Assembly: GCA_002167745.1 (NCBI GenBank)
Contig: NHCB01000010.1
Location: 190,064 to 240,825 of the forward strand
Length of the DNA stretch: 50,762 nucleotides
Direction of reading: 5' to 3'
Source of the DNA: Betaproteobacteria bacterium TMED22
GTDB lineage: Bacteria > Pseudomonadota > Gammaproteobacteria > Burkholderiales > Eutrophovitaceae
Shown in pieces: positions 16,213-26,828 of the stretch. Made by a program: the position numbers and the translations under genes. A model generated the notes under the pieces. That model had not been told where the DNA came from, made no database searches, and worked only from the letters and a program-made list of their open reading frames with translations. The stretch's first letter is position 1. The number at the start of each line of letters is the position of its first letter.

Positions 16213-17172
16213 TTATTCAATCACAGTTAGGCTGTAGTAATTTTCACTCCGTCTCTGAATACCAATCTTTATCGCCCGCATATCTCTAGCCCCTGGAACG
16301 ACCAAACGAGATACGTTACCGCGGGTGTGTCCAGCGCCGTAGAATGGATGATCCCACTGATACTGATGGGTATCTCCGTTGATAAGGAGAATATTCTTAT
16401 CCGTTTTATTGGCTAATGCGAATAGAGTGGCCTCGATTGTCTCTGAAAATCCTGGATATATTAAAGATGGTTGAGGCATCATCCAATCAATAAAAGGATC
16501 GCCATGGAAAACGACTACAAGATCGCGTATCCGGTCTTCCTGAAGGAGGTCGAATGCCCTATTAATCCACTGTTTGTTGGCTCTTTCTCTAAGCAAAAAT
16601 TCACGTTCTCCGGAAAGGCTACCAGAATCCATATTATTGTTACTGCCAACCACATGAACTAACAAAAATAATGTTTCTGAAAAAATCCACATTTGATTCT
16701 CTATATATTCTGAAAACTCACTCATCAAGATGCCCTGGCTTTGCACTCCAAGACGCGCATTCTGCTGAAAGTAACTTTCATCAAAAACGACTTCCCTCAG
16801 CTTTTTAAGCCGATCCAATGGAGCGTAGCTCCCATTGTTAGTCCGGTGACAGTCGGTCCACTCGTTATCTCCGGGGGTATACAAAAAGGGAGCGGTAAAA
16901 ATCGAAAAAAGTTCTTTTTGACGCATATAGAATTCATCAGAGCAGAGCGTGGAGCCACTTTTAATATCACCCAAATGGATTACAAAATTAGGGCTCTCCT
17001 CGTTAATACTTCCGATTAACTTTCGATATTGTTCCTCAACTTCCGCTTGATTGCCGTAAGGCATATCTCCGAGCACAATAAAATCAGTTGCCCATGCAGA
17101 GCTAAAGAGGATAAATAAAGTACAAGCAAACCACTTAAGAAGAAGCTTAGACATTTTGTTCTCTGTCATCAT
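16213..17172 (-). CDS. Secreted calcineurin-like metallophosphoesterase
   Basis: A 319-residue protein with a signal peptide ending near SSAWA (residue 28). The metal-binding motifs of the calcineurin superfamily follow in order: VLGDMPYG at 33-40, HLGDIKSG at 66-73, TPGDNEW at 99-105, FHGDP near 222 and NGDTHQYQ near 266. The first motif has Pro where the family usually has His (GDxH), a deviation found in some exported members. Substrate is unknown; an exported enzyme would act on phosphoesters in the periplasm. The frame has ATGs at codons 1, 2 and 7; codon 7 may be the true start. Confidence 0.82.
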   Translation of the reverse strand: MMTENKMSKLLLKWFACTLFILFSSAWATDFIVLGDMPYGNQAEVEEQYRKLIGSINEESPNFVIHLGDIKSGSTLCSDEFYMRQKELFSIFTAPFLYTPGDNEWTDCHRTNNGSYAPLDRLKKLREVVFDESYFQQNARLGVQSQGILMSEFSEYIENQMWIFSETLFLLVHVVGSNNNMDSGSLSGEREFLLRERANKQWINRAFDLLQEDRIRDLVVVFHGDPFIDWMMPQPSLIYPGFSETIEATLFALANKTDKNILLINGDTHQYQWDHPFYGAGHTRGNVSRLVVPGARDMRAIKIGIQRRSENYYSLTVIE

Positions 17173-17247
17173 TAATCTCGGATATCAATTTACTAGTTAC
17201 ACACAAACTAAATAAGTCGCCAATGACAAAATTGACGCACAACCAAT

Positions 17248-20200
17248 TCAAACATTTAGTAATACTTCAGATAAAGCTCGTTCTATTCGCTTAAACGAAA
17301 TCGGGTAAAGGGTCTTCAGTTGTTGCGCCCACAAAGAAACTCGTAACTCCTCAATGGACCAGCGAATCTCCATTAGTTTGTCCCTTTGCTTAGAACTTAC
17401 GCTAAGTTCAATTGATTTATCTATCTGATTCTCAAATATCGTTATTTGCTCTTGCCACGATGCATCGCGCTTTGGATCAGACCTGAATTTTTCAATACGA
17501 CTAGAAACCGCCTCTAGATAACGCGGGAACTGTTCAAGATACGTATAAGACGTACTCGAAATAAAATCTGGCGTCAGAAGTGAAAAAAGATGAGCATTAA
17601 TATTTTCATTTAACGGATGAGCTGACTGACTGCCACTAGAACGAAGTTTTCCACGCACTTTAGAATATGACTCGAGAATATCATTTATAACTCGATTAAT
17701 TTGACCTGCAACTGCCACAACCCTCGGTTTAGCCATTTTTACGGCATTATTAAATTCATCCTCGGTTCGAATCAAAGTATCGCCGCATAGAAGCGCCTGC
17801 GCACTAGTAGCCATCAAAAGCTCTTCGCCTAATTTTTTTTTAACTGAGAACTGCCCAAGAGATACAGCTTGATCGTTCAGTAGTGCAGCGTATTGAAGTG
17901 CTGATTTAGGTAAATCTATCCATTTTTTTGCAATGAATTTAAATTGCTCTCTCATGGATAATATAAATAATCTTTTGAGACCATCAGCCGTTACTGACTC
18001 TGCCTCCATTTCGGTGTCCGCAAGAAGCATTGCAACAGAATCTTTCTCATCTTTGAGGCATGGGAATCCGACGACCTTTTTGCCCCGATGTGACATCTCA
18101 AATATTTTCGGAAGTTCACCAAAATTCCACGTCGTCAATCCAGTTTTTTTAAAATCGCCTGCAGTCTGGGAGCTAAATGTCTCCGCCGCCTTGACTCCCA
18201 GTTTTTTTTGCAGCTCTGCCACATCTCGATCAGCCTCAACTTCCACTCCAAAGTCATCGATCACCGAATAGTTCATTCGTAAATAAATCGGTAAATTACG
18301 ATCCTGAAAAATCTCTCGCGTTATTCCCTCACCATAACGCTCATTGATTAGCTTTATGATTAAATCATACAAAGATTTATCTTTAGGCTGAAGGTTTCCT
18401 ACGATCTCGTCTACAAACTCAGATATCGGAAAGATCTTTTTTCTAATGGACTTTGGCAACTGTTTTACGATTTGGGCGACTTTATCCCTAATTAAACCAG
18501 GCACCAACCACTCAGTCTTCACTTGATCAATTTTATTAAGAAGTCCAATTGGGGTTTTGAGGGTTACCCCATCTAAAATATGTCCAGGCTCAAAACGATA
18601 ATCGAGCTTGAACTCACAACCATTCATGGTGACGGCATCAGGATACAAATCGAAGGCTTCAGGCTCAATTTCTTTCCTAACTAAAAGTGATTTAGTTAGA
18701 AATAAAAATCTTGAGTTTTGCTTTTCAATCTCCCGACGCCATTTCTCAAAAGCGATCCAATCACAAACATCCTCAGGAATTTTTTCATCGAAAAAAGAAA
18801 AAATTACGGAATCATCGACCAAGAGGTCGTAACGTCTCGACCTCGTCTCAACGCTCTCTAGGGAAGTAACTAAATCCATATTGTGCTTTAGAAATGGAGG
18901 CATTTTTTTAACTGCCCCCTGAACTAAAGCATTATGAATAAAGATATTCCGTGCCTCACTTATATTAATAGGTCCATAATTAACTTGGCGTTTCGGAATG
19001 ATGACTAGACCATATAGAGTTACTCGCTCCGTCGCTACAACATTCCCACCAGCCTTTGACCATCTTGGGTCATGATAAGTGGAATGAGTCAAGTGCTTAG
19101 CTACAGGCTCGATCCAGTCGACATCAATTTCCGCAACACCTCTAGCATAAAGTCGCGATGTCTCCACTAACTCTGAAGCTAATATCCACTTGGGCTTAGC
19201 GTTTCTCAATCCAGATCCAGGATGTATATAGAATTTAATACCGCGCGCGCCATAATATATACCCTTTTCTTCACTGCGAAAGCCAATGTTTCCCAAAAAT
19301 CCTGTCAACAAAGATCTATGAATATCAACCCCACGCCCCGAATGTTCGTTTACCTTTAATCCCATTTCAATCGCCATTGACTTGAGCTGATGATATAACT
19401 CTCGCCACTCGAACATCCTTACCAGCGACACGTGTTGGCGCATACAAAGTTCTTTCAACTGTCTTTTGCCTGGTTTCTTTTCGAATATGCCTTGAAACCA
19501 AGACCAAACTGATAGCAAGGACAATAAGTCGGACTTAATCTCTTTACCGTTTTTAGATGCATCCTCATATCGCTCAGTATGCTCCCGCTCTCTTGGATCT
19601 TGAACAGATAGCGCTGCAGCTAATTTGAGCACCTCATCTAAACAACCGAGTTCGGTGCTCGCTAGAATCATCCGTGCAACTCGTGGATCAACGGGAATTC
19701 GTGATAATTTTTTTCCGACCGACGTCAAACGTCTTCCTCGATCAAGTGCTCCAAGCTCCTCAAGCAATTGATATCCATCAGCCAAGGCGCGAGGTATTGG
19801 TGGGTCAATGAAAGGAAATTTTTCGGGCTCATCAAGGCCAAGAGCCGACATCCGCAATATCACAGTAGCTAAAGAAGATCTTAAAATTTCGGGTTCTTGA
19901 TGAATATCCCGCTGTTCGAAATCCTCCTGAGAATATAATCTTATACAAACACCACCCATCACTCTCCCGCCTCTCCCGGCGCGCTGATTAGCGGAGGCCT
20001 GAGACACTTTTTCTACTTGCAACATATCAACTTTATTTCGATAGCTATACCGCTTTACTCGAGCTTGACCCGTATCAATGACGAATTGGATATTGGGGAT
20101 TGTCAATGATGTTTCAGCGATATTAGTGGCCAGAATCACTCTTCGACAACCAGATGTTATAAAAACTTTATTCTGCTCTTGAAGAGCTAATCGAGAATAG

Positions 20201-21192
20201 AGTGGTAACACCTCCCACGAGGAACAACGAGAGCTCGACAGAAACCTCTTACTCACCCAGTCTAGAGATTGTTTTATCTCACGTTCACCTGGTAAAAAAA
20301 CAAGTACATCGCCGCTCATTGGTTCAGCAGCAATTTCAGTCAGCACGTTAGAAATTGCCTCATTTATACGCTCAGCATCATCTGATGTATCCTCGTTCCC
20401 AGGTGGTTGGTATCGTATTTCTACTGGGTATAAACGACCTGACACCTCAATGACTGGAGCTTGATCGAAGTGCGAAGAAAACTTTTTCGCATCGATAGTT
20501 GCTGAAGTGATAATCAATTTAAGGTCAGGCCTTTGCTTTAGTACGCGCTTTAAATATCCGAATAGAAAATCAACATTGAGATTCCTCTCGTGAGCCTCAT
20601 CAATAATTATCGTATCGTAGCGCGTCAAGTAACGATCAGTTTGAGTCTCTGCCAATAAAATACCGTCAGTCATAACCTTAATGAGGTTTTCTTTACTTGA
20701 TCGATCTGAAAAACGAACCTGATAGCCAATAAGGTCACCAATCTTGGAATTTAGCTCTTTTGCTATACGATTAGCGACTGATCGCGCAGCTATGCGTCTA
20801 GGCTGAGTGTGTGCAATCTGGCCGCACGCACCTCTCCCCATTTCGAGTAACATTTTGGGTAACTGTGTGGTTTTACCTGAGCCGGTCTCACCACATAAAA
20901 TAATGACCTGATGCTCATCAATATGACGTTTGATTTCGTCTCTAGCGGACACCACAGGAAGATCGGCTTGAAAAGCGATCTTTGGCACTCTGCTGCGCCT
21001 AGCAGAGACCTTATCGACCGATATATTTATTTTCGAGCGTAACTTGCTAAGTTCAACTAGCTGAAGGTCTCGTCTCCACGATTTATTGGTAATCTGCTGC
21101 AGCCGTCTAAGAAGATGGTACCGCTCTTCGCTCAAACAAGAGGCAATTAATTCAAATAAATCTTGTTGGTAGTGTTCCGGCTCTCGATTCAT
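17248..21192 (-). CDS. hrpA: ATP-dependent RNA helicase HrpA
   Basis: A 1314-residue DEAH-box helicase, the normal size for bacterial HrpA (about 1300). Motif I GETGSGKT at 101-108, motif II DEAH at 198-201, motif III SAT, and motif VI QRAGRGGR near 394 are visible. HA2 and OB-fold regions follow, then the long HrpA-specific C-terminal part with DUF3418. It remodels RNA and has been linked to rescue of stalled ribosomes and mRNA processing. Upstream and downstream gaps are about 80 bases, so it may be its own transcription unit. No frameshift or truncation. Confidence 0.96.
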   Translation of the reverse strand: MNREPEHYQQDLFELIASCLSEERYHLLRRLQQITNKSWRRDLQLVELSKLRSKINISVDKVSARRSRVPKIAFQADLPVVSARDEIKRHIDEHQVIILCGETGSGKTTQLPKMLLEMGRGACGQIAHTQPRRIAARSVANRIAKELNSKIGDLIGYQVRFSDRSSKENLIKVMTDGILLAETQTDRYLTRYDTIIIDEAHERNLNVDFLFGYLKRVLKQRPDLKLIITSATIDAKKFSSHFDQAPVIEVSGRLYPVEIRYQPPGNEDTSDDAERINEAISNVLTEIAAEPMSGDVLVFLPGEREIKQSLDWVSKRFLSSSRCSSWEVLPLYSRLALQEQNKVFITSGCRRVILATNIAETSLTIPNIQFVIDTGQARVKRYSYRNKVDMLQVEKVSQASANQRAGRGGRVMGGVCIRLYSQEDFEQRDIHQEPEILRSSLATVILRMSALGLDEPEKFPFIDPPIPRALADGYQLLEELGALDRGRRLTSVGKKLSRIPVDPRVARMILASTELGCLDEVLKLAAALSVQDPREREHTERYEDASKNGKEIKSDLLSLLSVWSWFQGIFEKKPGKRQLKELCMRQHVSLVRMFEWRELYHQLKSMAIEMGLKVNEHSGRGVDIHRSLLTGFLGNIGFRSEEKGIYYGARGIKFYIHPGSGLRNAKPKWILASELVETSRLYARGVAEIDVDWIEPVAKHLTHSTYHDPRWSKAGGNVVATERVTLYGLVIIPKRQVNYGPINISEARNIFIHNALVQGAVKKMPPFLKHNMDLVTSLESVETRSRRYDLLVDDSVIFSFFDEKIPEDVCDWIAFEKWRREIEKQNSRFLFLTKSLLVRKEIEPEAFDLYPDAVTMNGCEFKLDYRFEPGHILDGVTLKTPIGLLNKIDQVKTEWLVPGLIRDKVAQIVKQLPKSIRKKIFPISEFVDEIVGNLQPKDKSLYDLIIKLINERYGEGITREIFQDRNLPIYLRMNYSVIDDFGVEVEADRDVAELQKKLGVKAAETFSSQTAGDFKKTGLTTWNFGELPKIFEMSHRGKKVVGFPCLKDEKDSVAMLLADTEMEAESVTADGLKRLFILSMREQFKFIAKKWIDLPKSALQYAALLNDQAVSLGQFSVKKKLGEELLMATSAQALLCGDTLIRTEDEFNNAVKMAKPRVVAVAGQINRVINDILESYSKVRGKLRSSGSQSAHPLNENINAHLFSLLTPDFISSTSYTYLEQFPRYLEAVSSRIEKFRSDPKRDASWQEQITIFENQIDKSIELSVSSKQRDKLMEIRWSIEELRVSLWAQQLKTLYPISFKRIERALSEVLLNV

Positions 21193-21272
21193 AGGACGAC
21201 AGGAGAAATCTCCTCAACAACACGCGATACTTCTAGACCATGCGCTCAAGATAAAGTTTGATTCGAACCGCC

Positions 21273-22592
21273 CTAACTGGTTAGCCCTTTGAATGGAGAG
21301 TGTCGCTCACACCACGCAGCGGTGGCTAATAAATAGTTATCCTCATCAACCGCACTAATTATTTGCAATCCTAAAGGCAGCCCGCGAGGACCTAATCCCG
21401 TTGGAATAGTAATCGCAGGAGCACCAATTAAAGTCCATATTGAACAAAAGCTCGGATCGCCCGTTACGTGCAGTGAATTAGGCGCTTCTCCAGTCGTGGG
21501 AGGTGTGATCACCGCGGAATAGCCGCGATCCATGAAGGAAGCAAAACTGTTTTGAAGTGCATTTTTCTTCTTCACCGCATCCCTAAACTGAGTTTCCGTA
21601 ACGCGATCTCCCTCTTCAAGCGCGTGAATGAGAAAGTCAGAGAAATAGCCTCGAAATTCGTCTCTGATCGCTCGAGAAACACGTGCAGCCTCGTAAAGCA
21701 TAATAGTACGGTGCACCTTATGGGCGCGATCAAAGTCACCTGGGAGCTCAATTACGTCTATGGATGCTCCTGCACTTCGTAGCCGTGAAATATCTGCCTC
21801 GAATTGAATTCGCGCTTCACGGCCAGCAAGATACCAAGACGGGGATCTGACCGCAGCCAGTCTGGGCGCATTTTTTAATGGCGCTGCATTTGGTGAAATA
21901 CCCGAACGAGGTCCAGCAAAACTAGAAGCTAATAATGCCGAATCAGCAACACTTCTGGCGAACACTCCAGGTTGATCGAACATTGGTGAAAAAGGCATGA
22001 TCCCATCGACTCCGATTAATCCGCGAGTCATTTTATATCCAATAATGCCGCAATAAGCCGCCGGTCGTATGACTGATCCATTAGTTTGCGTTCCTATGGC
22101 TCCGGGGACAAACCCTGCAGCGACCGCCGCAGCTGAGCCGCTCGAAGAACCGCCTGGTGTATGTTGGAAATTCCACGGATTACGAGTTTTGGATGGCATC
22201 ATAAACGCAGCCTCCGTGGTAACCGTTTTTCCGAATACAAATGCTCCAGATTTTTCGATACGGGTAACTATATCAGCAGATTTATCAGGAACATAATTTT
22301 GATATAGGCAACAACCCATTTCCGTAGGAATACCCGCTGTGTATATATTATCTTTCACGCCAATTGGGATTCCATACAAAGGATGTGCAGCTCGGAGTGC
22401 TGCTGCCGATGTATCAGCTTTTTTAGCAACCGCCATAGCTCGATCACGATCCAGCCATTGCCAAGCCTGCACAGCACCCTCAAGCTCATTGATACGATCC
22501 AGCAGGCTTTTGATGTAGACCGATGGCTTAAGCTTACCGTTACGCAATCTTTTCGCTACGTCATGAAGCCCAAGTCTAAAAAATTGATTCAT
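21273..22592 (-). CDS. Amidase-signature family amidohydrolase
   Basis: A 439-residue amidase. The Ser-cisSer-Lys triad is recognisable by spacing: Lys80 in GIPIGVKDN, cis-Ser149 in the GGSSSGS loop, and nucleophile Ser173 in TNGSVIRPA; the 69- and 24-residue intervals match malonamidase and GatA. It lacks the biotin or allophanate domains of larger relatives and is not next to gatB or gatC, so it is not the tRNA amidotransferase subunit. The substrate is a small amide, unknown. It lies 82 bases after a 2-hydroxyacid dehydrogenase gene on the same strand, so co-transcription is possible. Confidence 0.88.
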   Translation of the reverse strand: MNQFFRLGLHDVAKRLRNGKLKPSVYIKSLLDRINELEGAVQAWQWLDRDRAMAVAKKADTSAAALRAAHPLYGIPIGVKDNIYTAGIPTEMGCCLYQNYVPDKSADIVTRIEKSGAFVFGKTVTTEAAFMMPSKTRNPWNFQHTPGGSSSGSAAAVAAGFVPGAIGTQTNGSVIRPAAYCGIIGYKMTRGLIGVDGIMPFSPMFDQPGVFARSVADSALLASSFAGPRSGISPNAAPLKNAPRLAAVRSPSWYLAGREARIQFEADISRLRSAGASIDVIELPGDFDRAHKVHRTIMLYEAARVSRAIRDEFRGYFSDFLIHALEEGDRVTETQFRDAVKKKNALQNSFASFMDRGYSAVITPPTTGEAPNSLHVTGDPSFCSIWTLIGAPAITIPTGLGPRGLPLGLQIISAVDEDNYLLATAAWCERHSPFKGLTS

Positions 22593-22674
22593 ATTCGTAA
22601 TTAATATAACTTATGGTGAATGTCTGTATACAAAATCTGACTGTATATTTTGATGCTTGTTTGACGCTTAATAG

Positions 22675-23640
22675 TCAATTTGGACGAACTAAGTTTATGG
22701 GTTTTTCGCTATTCGCAAGAACAGCAACTAAATTTCTCGCTGCTGCCATAGCCATCGCCCGTCTAGTAGGTTCAGAGGCGCTCCCAATGTGAGGCGACAA
22801 GACTACATTTTCAAGTTTTAAAAATTCAGGATCCAATTGTGGCTCTCCCTCGTATACATCCAATCCAGCTGCAAAGATAGTTTTTTCTTTCAGAGCTTTA
22901 ATTAAAGCTCTATCGTCAACGATACCACCTCTGGCAATGTTAACCAACACGGATTTTGACTTCATCTGAGATAACTCTTGCTCACCAATGATGTGGTGGG
23001 TCTCCTTAGCATAAGGTAATATCAACATCACGACATCTGACTCTTGAAGCAGCTGAGGCTTGTTCACGTGTGCTGCGTTAAGATTTCTCTCCACTGATTC
23101 GCTAACACGCGATCGAGTGTGATAAAGCACTCGCATTCCAAATCCATTAGCCCTTTTAGCAATTGCTTGACCAATACGACCAAAGCCAACCAAACCAAGC
23201 GTGGCTCCGTTTATATCGAGACCTAGCATCTGCTTCAAATACATCGCCTTCCATTGCCCCGATCTAAGATAACGCTCACTCTCGCCAATTCGCCGGCAAG
23301 CCGCAATCATCAAACCGAAGGCGTAATCCGCAACACACTCGTCAAGGACACCTGGTGTGTTGGTTACAATAACCCCTCGCTGCGAGCATGCTTGCACATC
23401 TATGTTGTTGTAGCCAACCGCCGTATTTGCGACTATTCTAAGCTTTGGTGCGGCGTCCAAAAACTCATCATCTACTTGATCGCTACCAGCTGTTTGAATG
23501 CCCTCTGCATCTGATATGCGACACAAAAGTTCTTCACGACCGAGCAAACGATCCTCTTGATTAGATAAAACATCAAAGTGAGCTTCCAGAAAATCAATGG
23601 TTTCTTTAAAGACTTCACGGGTCACAACTACTTTTCTCAT
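22675..23640 (-). CDS. D-2-hydroxyacid dehydrogenase (glyoxylate/hydroxypyruvate reductase type)
   Basis: A 321-residue NAD(P)-dependent dehydrogenase. The nucleotide loop is GFGRIG at 152-157. Catalytic residues are Arg237 (NIARGG), Glu266 (DVYEGEP) and His284 (SPHIGSA). The TAVGYNNIDVQAC substrate loop resembles GhrB/gluconate-type reductases. It interconverts a D-2-hydroxyacid and its 2-oxoacid, for example glyoxylate and glycolate; the exact substrate is open. It is followed by the amidase gene and is divergent from nhaB. Confidence 0.9.
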   Translation of the reverse strand: MRKVVVTREVFKETIDFLEAHFDVLSNQEDRLLGREELLCRISDAEGIQTAGSDQVDDEFLDAAPKLRIVANTAVGYNNIDVQACSQRGVIVTNTPGVLDECVADYAFGLMIAACRRIGESERYLRSGQWKAMYLKQMLGLDINGATLGLVGFGRIGQAIAKRANGFGMRVLYHTRSRVSESVERNLNAAHVNKPQLLQESDVVMLILPYAKETHHIIGEQELSQMKSKSVLVNIARGGIVDDRALIKALKEKTIFAAGLDVYEGEPQLDPEFLKLENVVLSPHIGSASEPTRRAMAMAAARNLVAVLANSEKPINLVRPN

Positions 23641-23869
23641 GATTCGGAGCCCTGACTAATTTTTGATTGATTATACTTTGCGATTTTAATATCCATGTAT
23701 CATCTAATTTTAACAACGAAATTAGTGATCTGGCACTTTAATCTCGGGCACACAATGTTGGTTTTAGTTAGCAATGAAGTTAACCATGCTAGAATCTGGC
23801 GTAATTCAAACGACCTGTGGTCTTCACATAAGTAACAGCTTAAGAAGACTTAAACTAGGAGACAAATCT

Positions 23870-25477
23870 GTGACATCCTCGAATGCAAGCCGGTCAGTTT
23901 ACTTGACCAACTTCCTTAATGGGACTCCTAACTGGTACAAGACCACGATCATTTTATTTTTGATCGTAAATCCTATACTTTTCCACACTGTAGGGCCTTT
24001 CATTACGGGGTGGATTCTTATTGTGCAGTTTATTTTCACGCTGGCCATGGCACTTAAAGCTTATCCCTTAGCGCCTGGCGGCTTGCTTGCAATCGAGGCC
24101 GTAGCAATTGGGATGACATCCCCAACCACGGTCTATCACGAGATAGTCCTGAATTTTCCGGTTATTTTACTGCTGATGTTTATGGTTGCCGGAATTTACT
24201 TCATGAAAGGCTTGCTCCTGCTCCTTTTCACGAAAGTACTTATAAACGTTAGATCCAAGATTATCTTATCCCTCATATTTTCTCTTATGGCGGCATTTTT
24301 ATCTGCATTTCTAGACGCATTAACCGTTACAGCGGTGATCATTGCCGTAGCTGTTGGATTTTATGGTATTTACCATAAGGTCGCATCCGGAAAATCGCTC
24401 AATGATGCTGATGACATCGCTGACGACACAGGCATCCAAGAGATTAATAGAGAAAAATTAGAGCAGTTCAAAGCCTTTCTGAGAAGCCTCATGATGCATG
24501 GTGCGGTTGGTACAGCTCTAGGGGGTGTATGTACGATCGTAGGTGAACCACAAAACCTGTTAATTGCTGAACGAGCTAGCTGGGAATTCATTGAATTTTT
24601 TGTCCGAATGGCTCCAGTGACACTTCCAGTGCTTGTCGTAGGACTTATAACGTGCGTGTTGGTTGAAAAATTCAAAATTCTCGGATACGGCGCTAAAATT
24701 CCTCGTGAAGTTCTAAACGTACTCATCGAGTTTGATAACCAAGAGGAAGCGAAGAGAACGCCTCAAGACAAAGGAAAATTGGTCATTCAAGGTATAGCTG
24801 GAATATGGCTGATTGTGGCCCTAGGTCTCCATTTAGCCGAGGTAGGTATTATCGGACTGTCCGTGATTATTTTTATTACCGCTTTCAATGGGGTGATTAA
24901 AGAGCACGATATCGGTTATGCATTCACGGAAGCACTACCGTTTACCGCCCTGTTAGTAGTGTTCTTTGCCATTGTCGCCGTTATTCAAGATCAAAATCTC
25001 TTCTCCGGAATCATTCATTATGGGCTTGCTTTAGACGGTGTGGAACAAATCGGGTTATTTTATGTTGCTAATGGCTTACTCTCAGCAATCAGTGATAACG
25101 TTTTCGTGGCGACCGTTTATATCAATGAGCTAGCTAAAGCATTAAGCGAAGGCATAATTACCAGAGACCAATTTGACCTCTTAGCCGTTGCGGTCAATAC
25201 TGGCACCAACATTCCAAGCGTGGCAACACCTAATGGTCAGGCTGCTTTCTTATTCCTACTCACCTCCGCTATTGCACCATTAATACAACTGTCTTATGGA
25301 AGAATGGTGTTAATGGCATTACCTTATACGATCACAATGGCGATAACTGGCCTCATCGCCGTCACGCTATGGCTACCGCCCATGACGAGCTCTCTTTATG
25401 AGAAGGGCCTCATCAAACATCATGAGGCGTCGGAAATTGGTGGCCATGGCGACAATAGCACTGAAGATCGACATTAA
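23870..25477 (+). CDS. nhaB: Na+/H+ antiporter NhaB
   Basis: A 535-residue multi-spanning membrane protein that exports sodium in exchange for protons. Sequence blocks characteristic of NhaB are obvious: TPNWYK near the N-terminus, [64 protein letters not shown] and [20 protein letters not shown]. The frame is open from an ATG at 23774, but AGGAG at 23857-23861 is eight bases before a GTG at 23870, and the resulting length matches known NhaB (about 530), so I take that start. It suggests a habitat with sodium, such as sea or brackish water. Confidence 0.93.
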   Translation: MTSSNASRSVYLTNFLNGTPNWYKTTIILFLIVNPILFHTVGPFITGWILIVQFIFTLAMALKAYPLAPGGLLAIEAVAIGMTSPTTVYHEIVLNFPVILLLMFMVAGIYFMKGLLLLLFTKVLINVRSKIILSLIFSLMAAFLSAFLDALTVTAVIIAVAVGFYGIYHKVASGKSLNDADDIADDTGIQEINREKLEQFKAFLRSLMMHGAVGTALGGVCTIVGEPQNLLIAERASWEFIEFFVRMAPVTLPVLVVGLITCVLVEKFKILGYGAKIPREVLNVLIEFDNQEEAKRTPQDKGKLVIQGIAGIWLIVALGLHLAEVGIIGLSVIIFITAFNGVIKEHDIGYAFTEALPFTALLVVFFAIVAVIQDQNLFSGIIHYGLALDGVEQIGLFYVANGLLSAISDNVFVATVYINELAKALSEGIITRDQFDLLAVAVNTGTNIPSVATPNGQAAFLFLLTSAIAPLIQLSYGRMVLMALPYTITMAITGLIAVTLWLPPMTSSLYEKGLIKHHEASEIGGHGDNSTEDRH

Positions 25478-25495
25478 TCCAGATTGAAAGACACT

Positions 25496-25521
25496 CATAA
25501 TTCTCTACTCCGAGAATCATG
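25496..25521. terminator. Candidate hairpin between convergent nhaB and DUF2062 gene
   Basis: CATAATTCTC and GAGAATCATG (25496-25505 and 25512-25521) form a 10-base inverted repeat with one mismatch and a 6-base loop. There is no T-run, so this is a weak terminator candidate. Confidence 0.3.
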
Positions 25522-25563
25522 GGCCTCGCTTGAGGAAGATTATAACGATAGCAACAAAGAAAC

Positions 25564-26136
25564 CTAACGCGGGGTCCTACTGCGACGTCTTCTGTACCAT
25601 TCAATATTCACAATAACCCGCCATACTCCTAGCACCACCATGTAAGACGACATCGCTCCAAAGGTCGCCAGAAAGAGCAATCCGACTGCGACATTCTTTC
25701 CAACCAACATGAATTTATCTAGCCAACCCACGACCATATCTCCGGCCTGATAGGCCGCATCAGTTATCACGTTGGGAGTATCAGGCTCCAACAAGTCAAA
25801 AACGAACGATCCAATTTCATTGGCCAGTAAATAGATAGGTGCGAACGTTAGCGGATTAGTAATCATTGTTGAGACGACCGCTGCTACCAAATGACCGCGA
25901 AACCAAACAGCAAAAATCGCCGCGAATGGTATTTGAAGCAAAGGGACCAGAAACCCAAAAAATACGCCAATGGCGACACCCGTAGCAACACCTTTTCTAT
26001 TAAGTTGCCATAGTCTAGGGTGATATAAAGCGGGGCCTATCCATCCTACCCATTTGTTATTTCTAACCGTCTCCGCTGTAGGCAAAAAGCGCTTAAGCTT
26101 GGACCGCCAACCACCACTAAATTTTCTCTTCTTCAT
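25564..26136 (-). CDS. DUF2062 membrane protein
   Basis: A 190-residue protein of the DUF2062 family: basic N-terminus (KKRKFSGGWRSKLKRFLP), the LYHPRLWQLNRKGVATGVAIGVF start of the domain, and the hallmark STMITNPLTFAPIYLLANEIG. Three to four membrane segments are predicted. Function is unknown; in some bacteria the domain is found beside glycosyltransferases. It lies 36 bases downstream of lutC on the same strand, so it could be the tail of the lut transcript, though nothing links it to lactate. Confidence 0.85.
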   Translation of the reverse strand: MKKRKFSGGWRSKLKRFLPTAETVRNNKWVGWIGPALYHPRLWQLNRKGVATGVAIGVFFGFLVPLLQIPFAAIFAVWFRGHLVAAVVSTMITNPLTFAPIYLLANEIGSFVFDLLEPDTPNVITDAAYQAGDMVVGWLDKFMLVGKNVAVGLLFLATFGAMSSYMVVLGVWRVIVNIEWYRRRRSRTPR

Positions 26137-26172
26137 TCGCCTGATTCAACTACATGCTTTATCGAAACGCGA

Positions 26173-26820
26173 TCATGAATCTACGATGATCACGTGAACA
26201 CGAAATGGTCCGTGAGCACCGTAAACAAGCGTCATTTCGATATCAGCCGTTCTTGACGGACCAGAAATAAAAGCAACTTGCCTTGGTAATGAGCCAACCT
26301 CGCTTCGTATTAGCTGCCAAGCCTCCTCCATTGTTTTCACTATCCGATTTCGTCGAACTACCGCTATATGGGTTTCAGGTAAGAGGCTCGTAGTCGCATG
26401 ATGTTCTTGCCCCGATAGTAATACTAATGTTCCGGTCTCGGCGACAGCACAATAACTTCCAGTAACACCCACTTTATCATCACCTAAAGCACTCCGAATC
26501 TCAGCTTCAACATTACTCTTGGACCAAAGTAACTTTTTGAATTCGGGCCAACACACTAATGATGTTGGCAGATTATTTTCAGTAAGATATCGACTCACTG
26601 CCTCTGGCACATCATCCATCTGACTGATTTCATCAAGAGTCGAAGCAGCATCTTCGCATCGTTGCTTAAACCGTTCAGTATCATTCCACGTTAGATCTGG
26701 CAATGGACTAGCAGGGTGAGTCGTGAGGCGATCCTCTACCGCCCCCCCAATGGCATCGCGAATCTCGCCAACTTTATTTGCAGATCGTATGCGGGATAAA
26801 ATGTTTTCTCTTGCAGACAT
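26173..26820 (-). CDS. lutC: Lactate utilization protein C (LUD domain)
   Basis: A 215-residue LUD-domain protein, third part of the LutABC L-lactate oxidation complex. The conserved GVTGSYCAVAETGTLVLLSG core and the C-terminal SGPSRTADIEMTLVYGAHGP motif are present. It follows lutB by eight bases. LutABC oxidises L-lactate to pyruvate with iron-sulfur electron transfer in the cytoplasm. The order lutA-lutB-lutC is complete on the minus strand. Confidence 0.93.
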   Translation of the reverse strand: MSARENILSRIRSANKVGEIRDAIGGAVEDRLTTHPASPLPDLTWNDTERFKQRCEDAASTLDEISQMDDVPEAVSRYLTENNLPTSLVCWPEFKKLLWSKSNVEAEIRSALGDDKVGVTGSYCAVAETGTLVLLSGQEHHATTSLLPETHIAVVRRNRIVKTMEEAWQLIRSEVGSLPRQVAFISGPSRTADIEMTLVYGAHGPFRVHVIIVDS

Positions 26821-26828
26821 ATTTGTAT

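Noticed and set aside
23700-23760. TGGCAC resembling a sigma-54 promoter half before nhaB
   Set aside because: The second element (TTGC at the right spacing) is missing.
25500-25560. Possible small gene between nhaB and the DUF2062 gene
   Set aside because: The frame there is antisense to the DUF2062 end and has no ribosome site; only a weak hairpin is seen.
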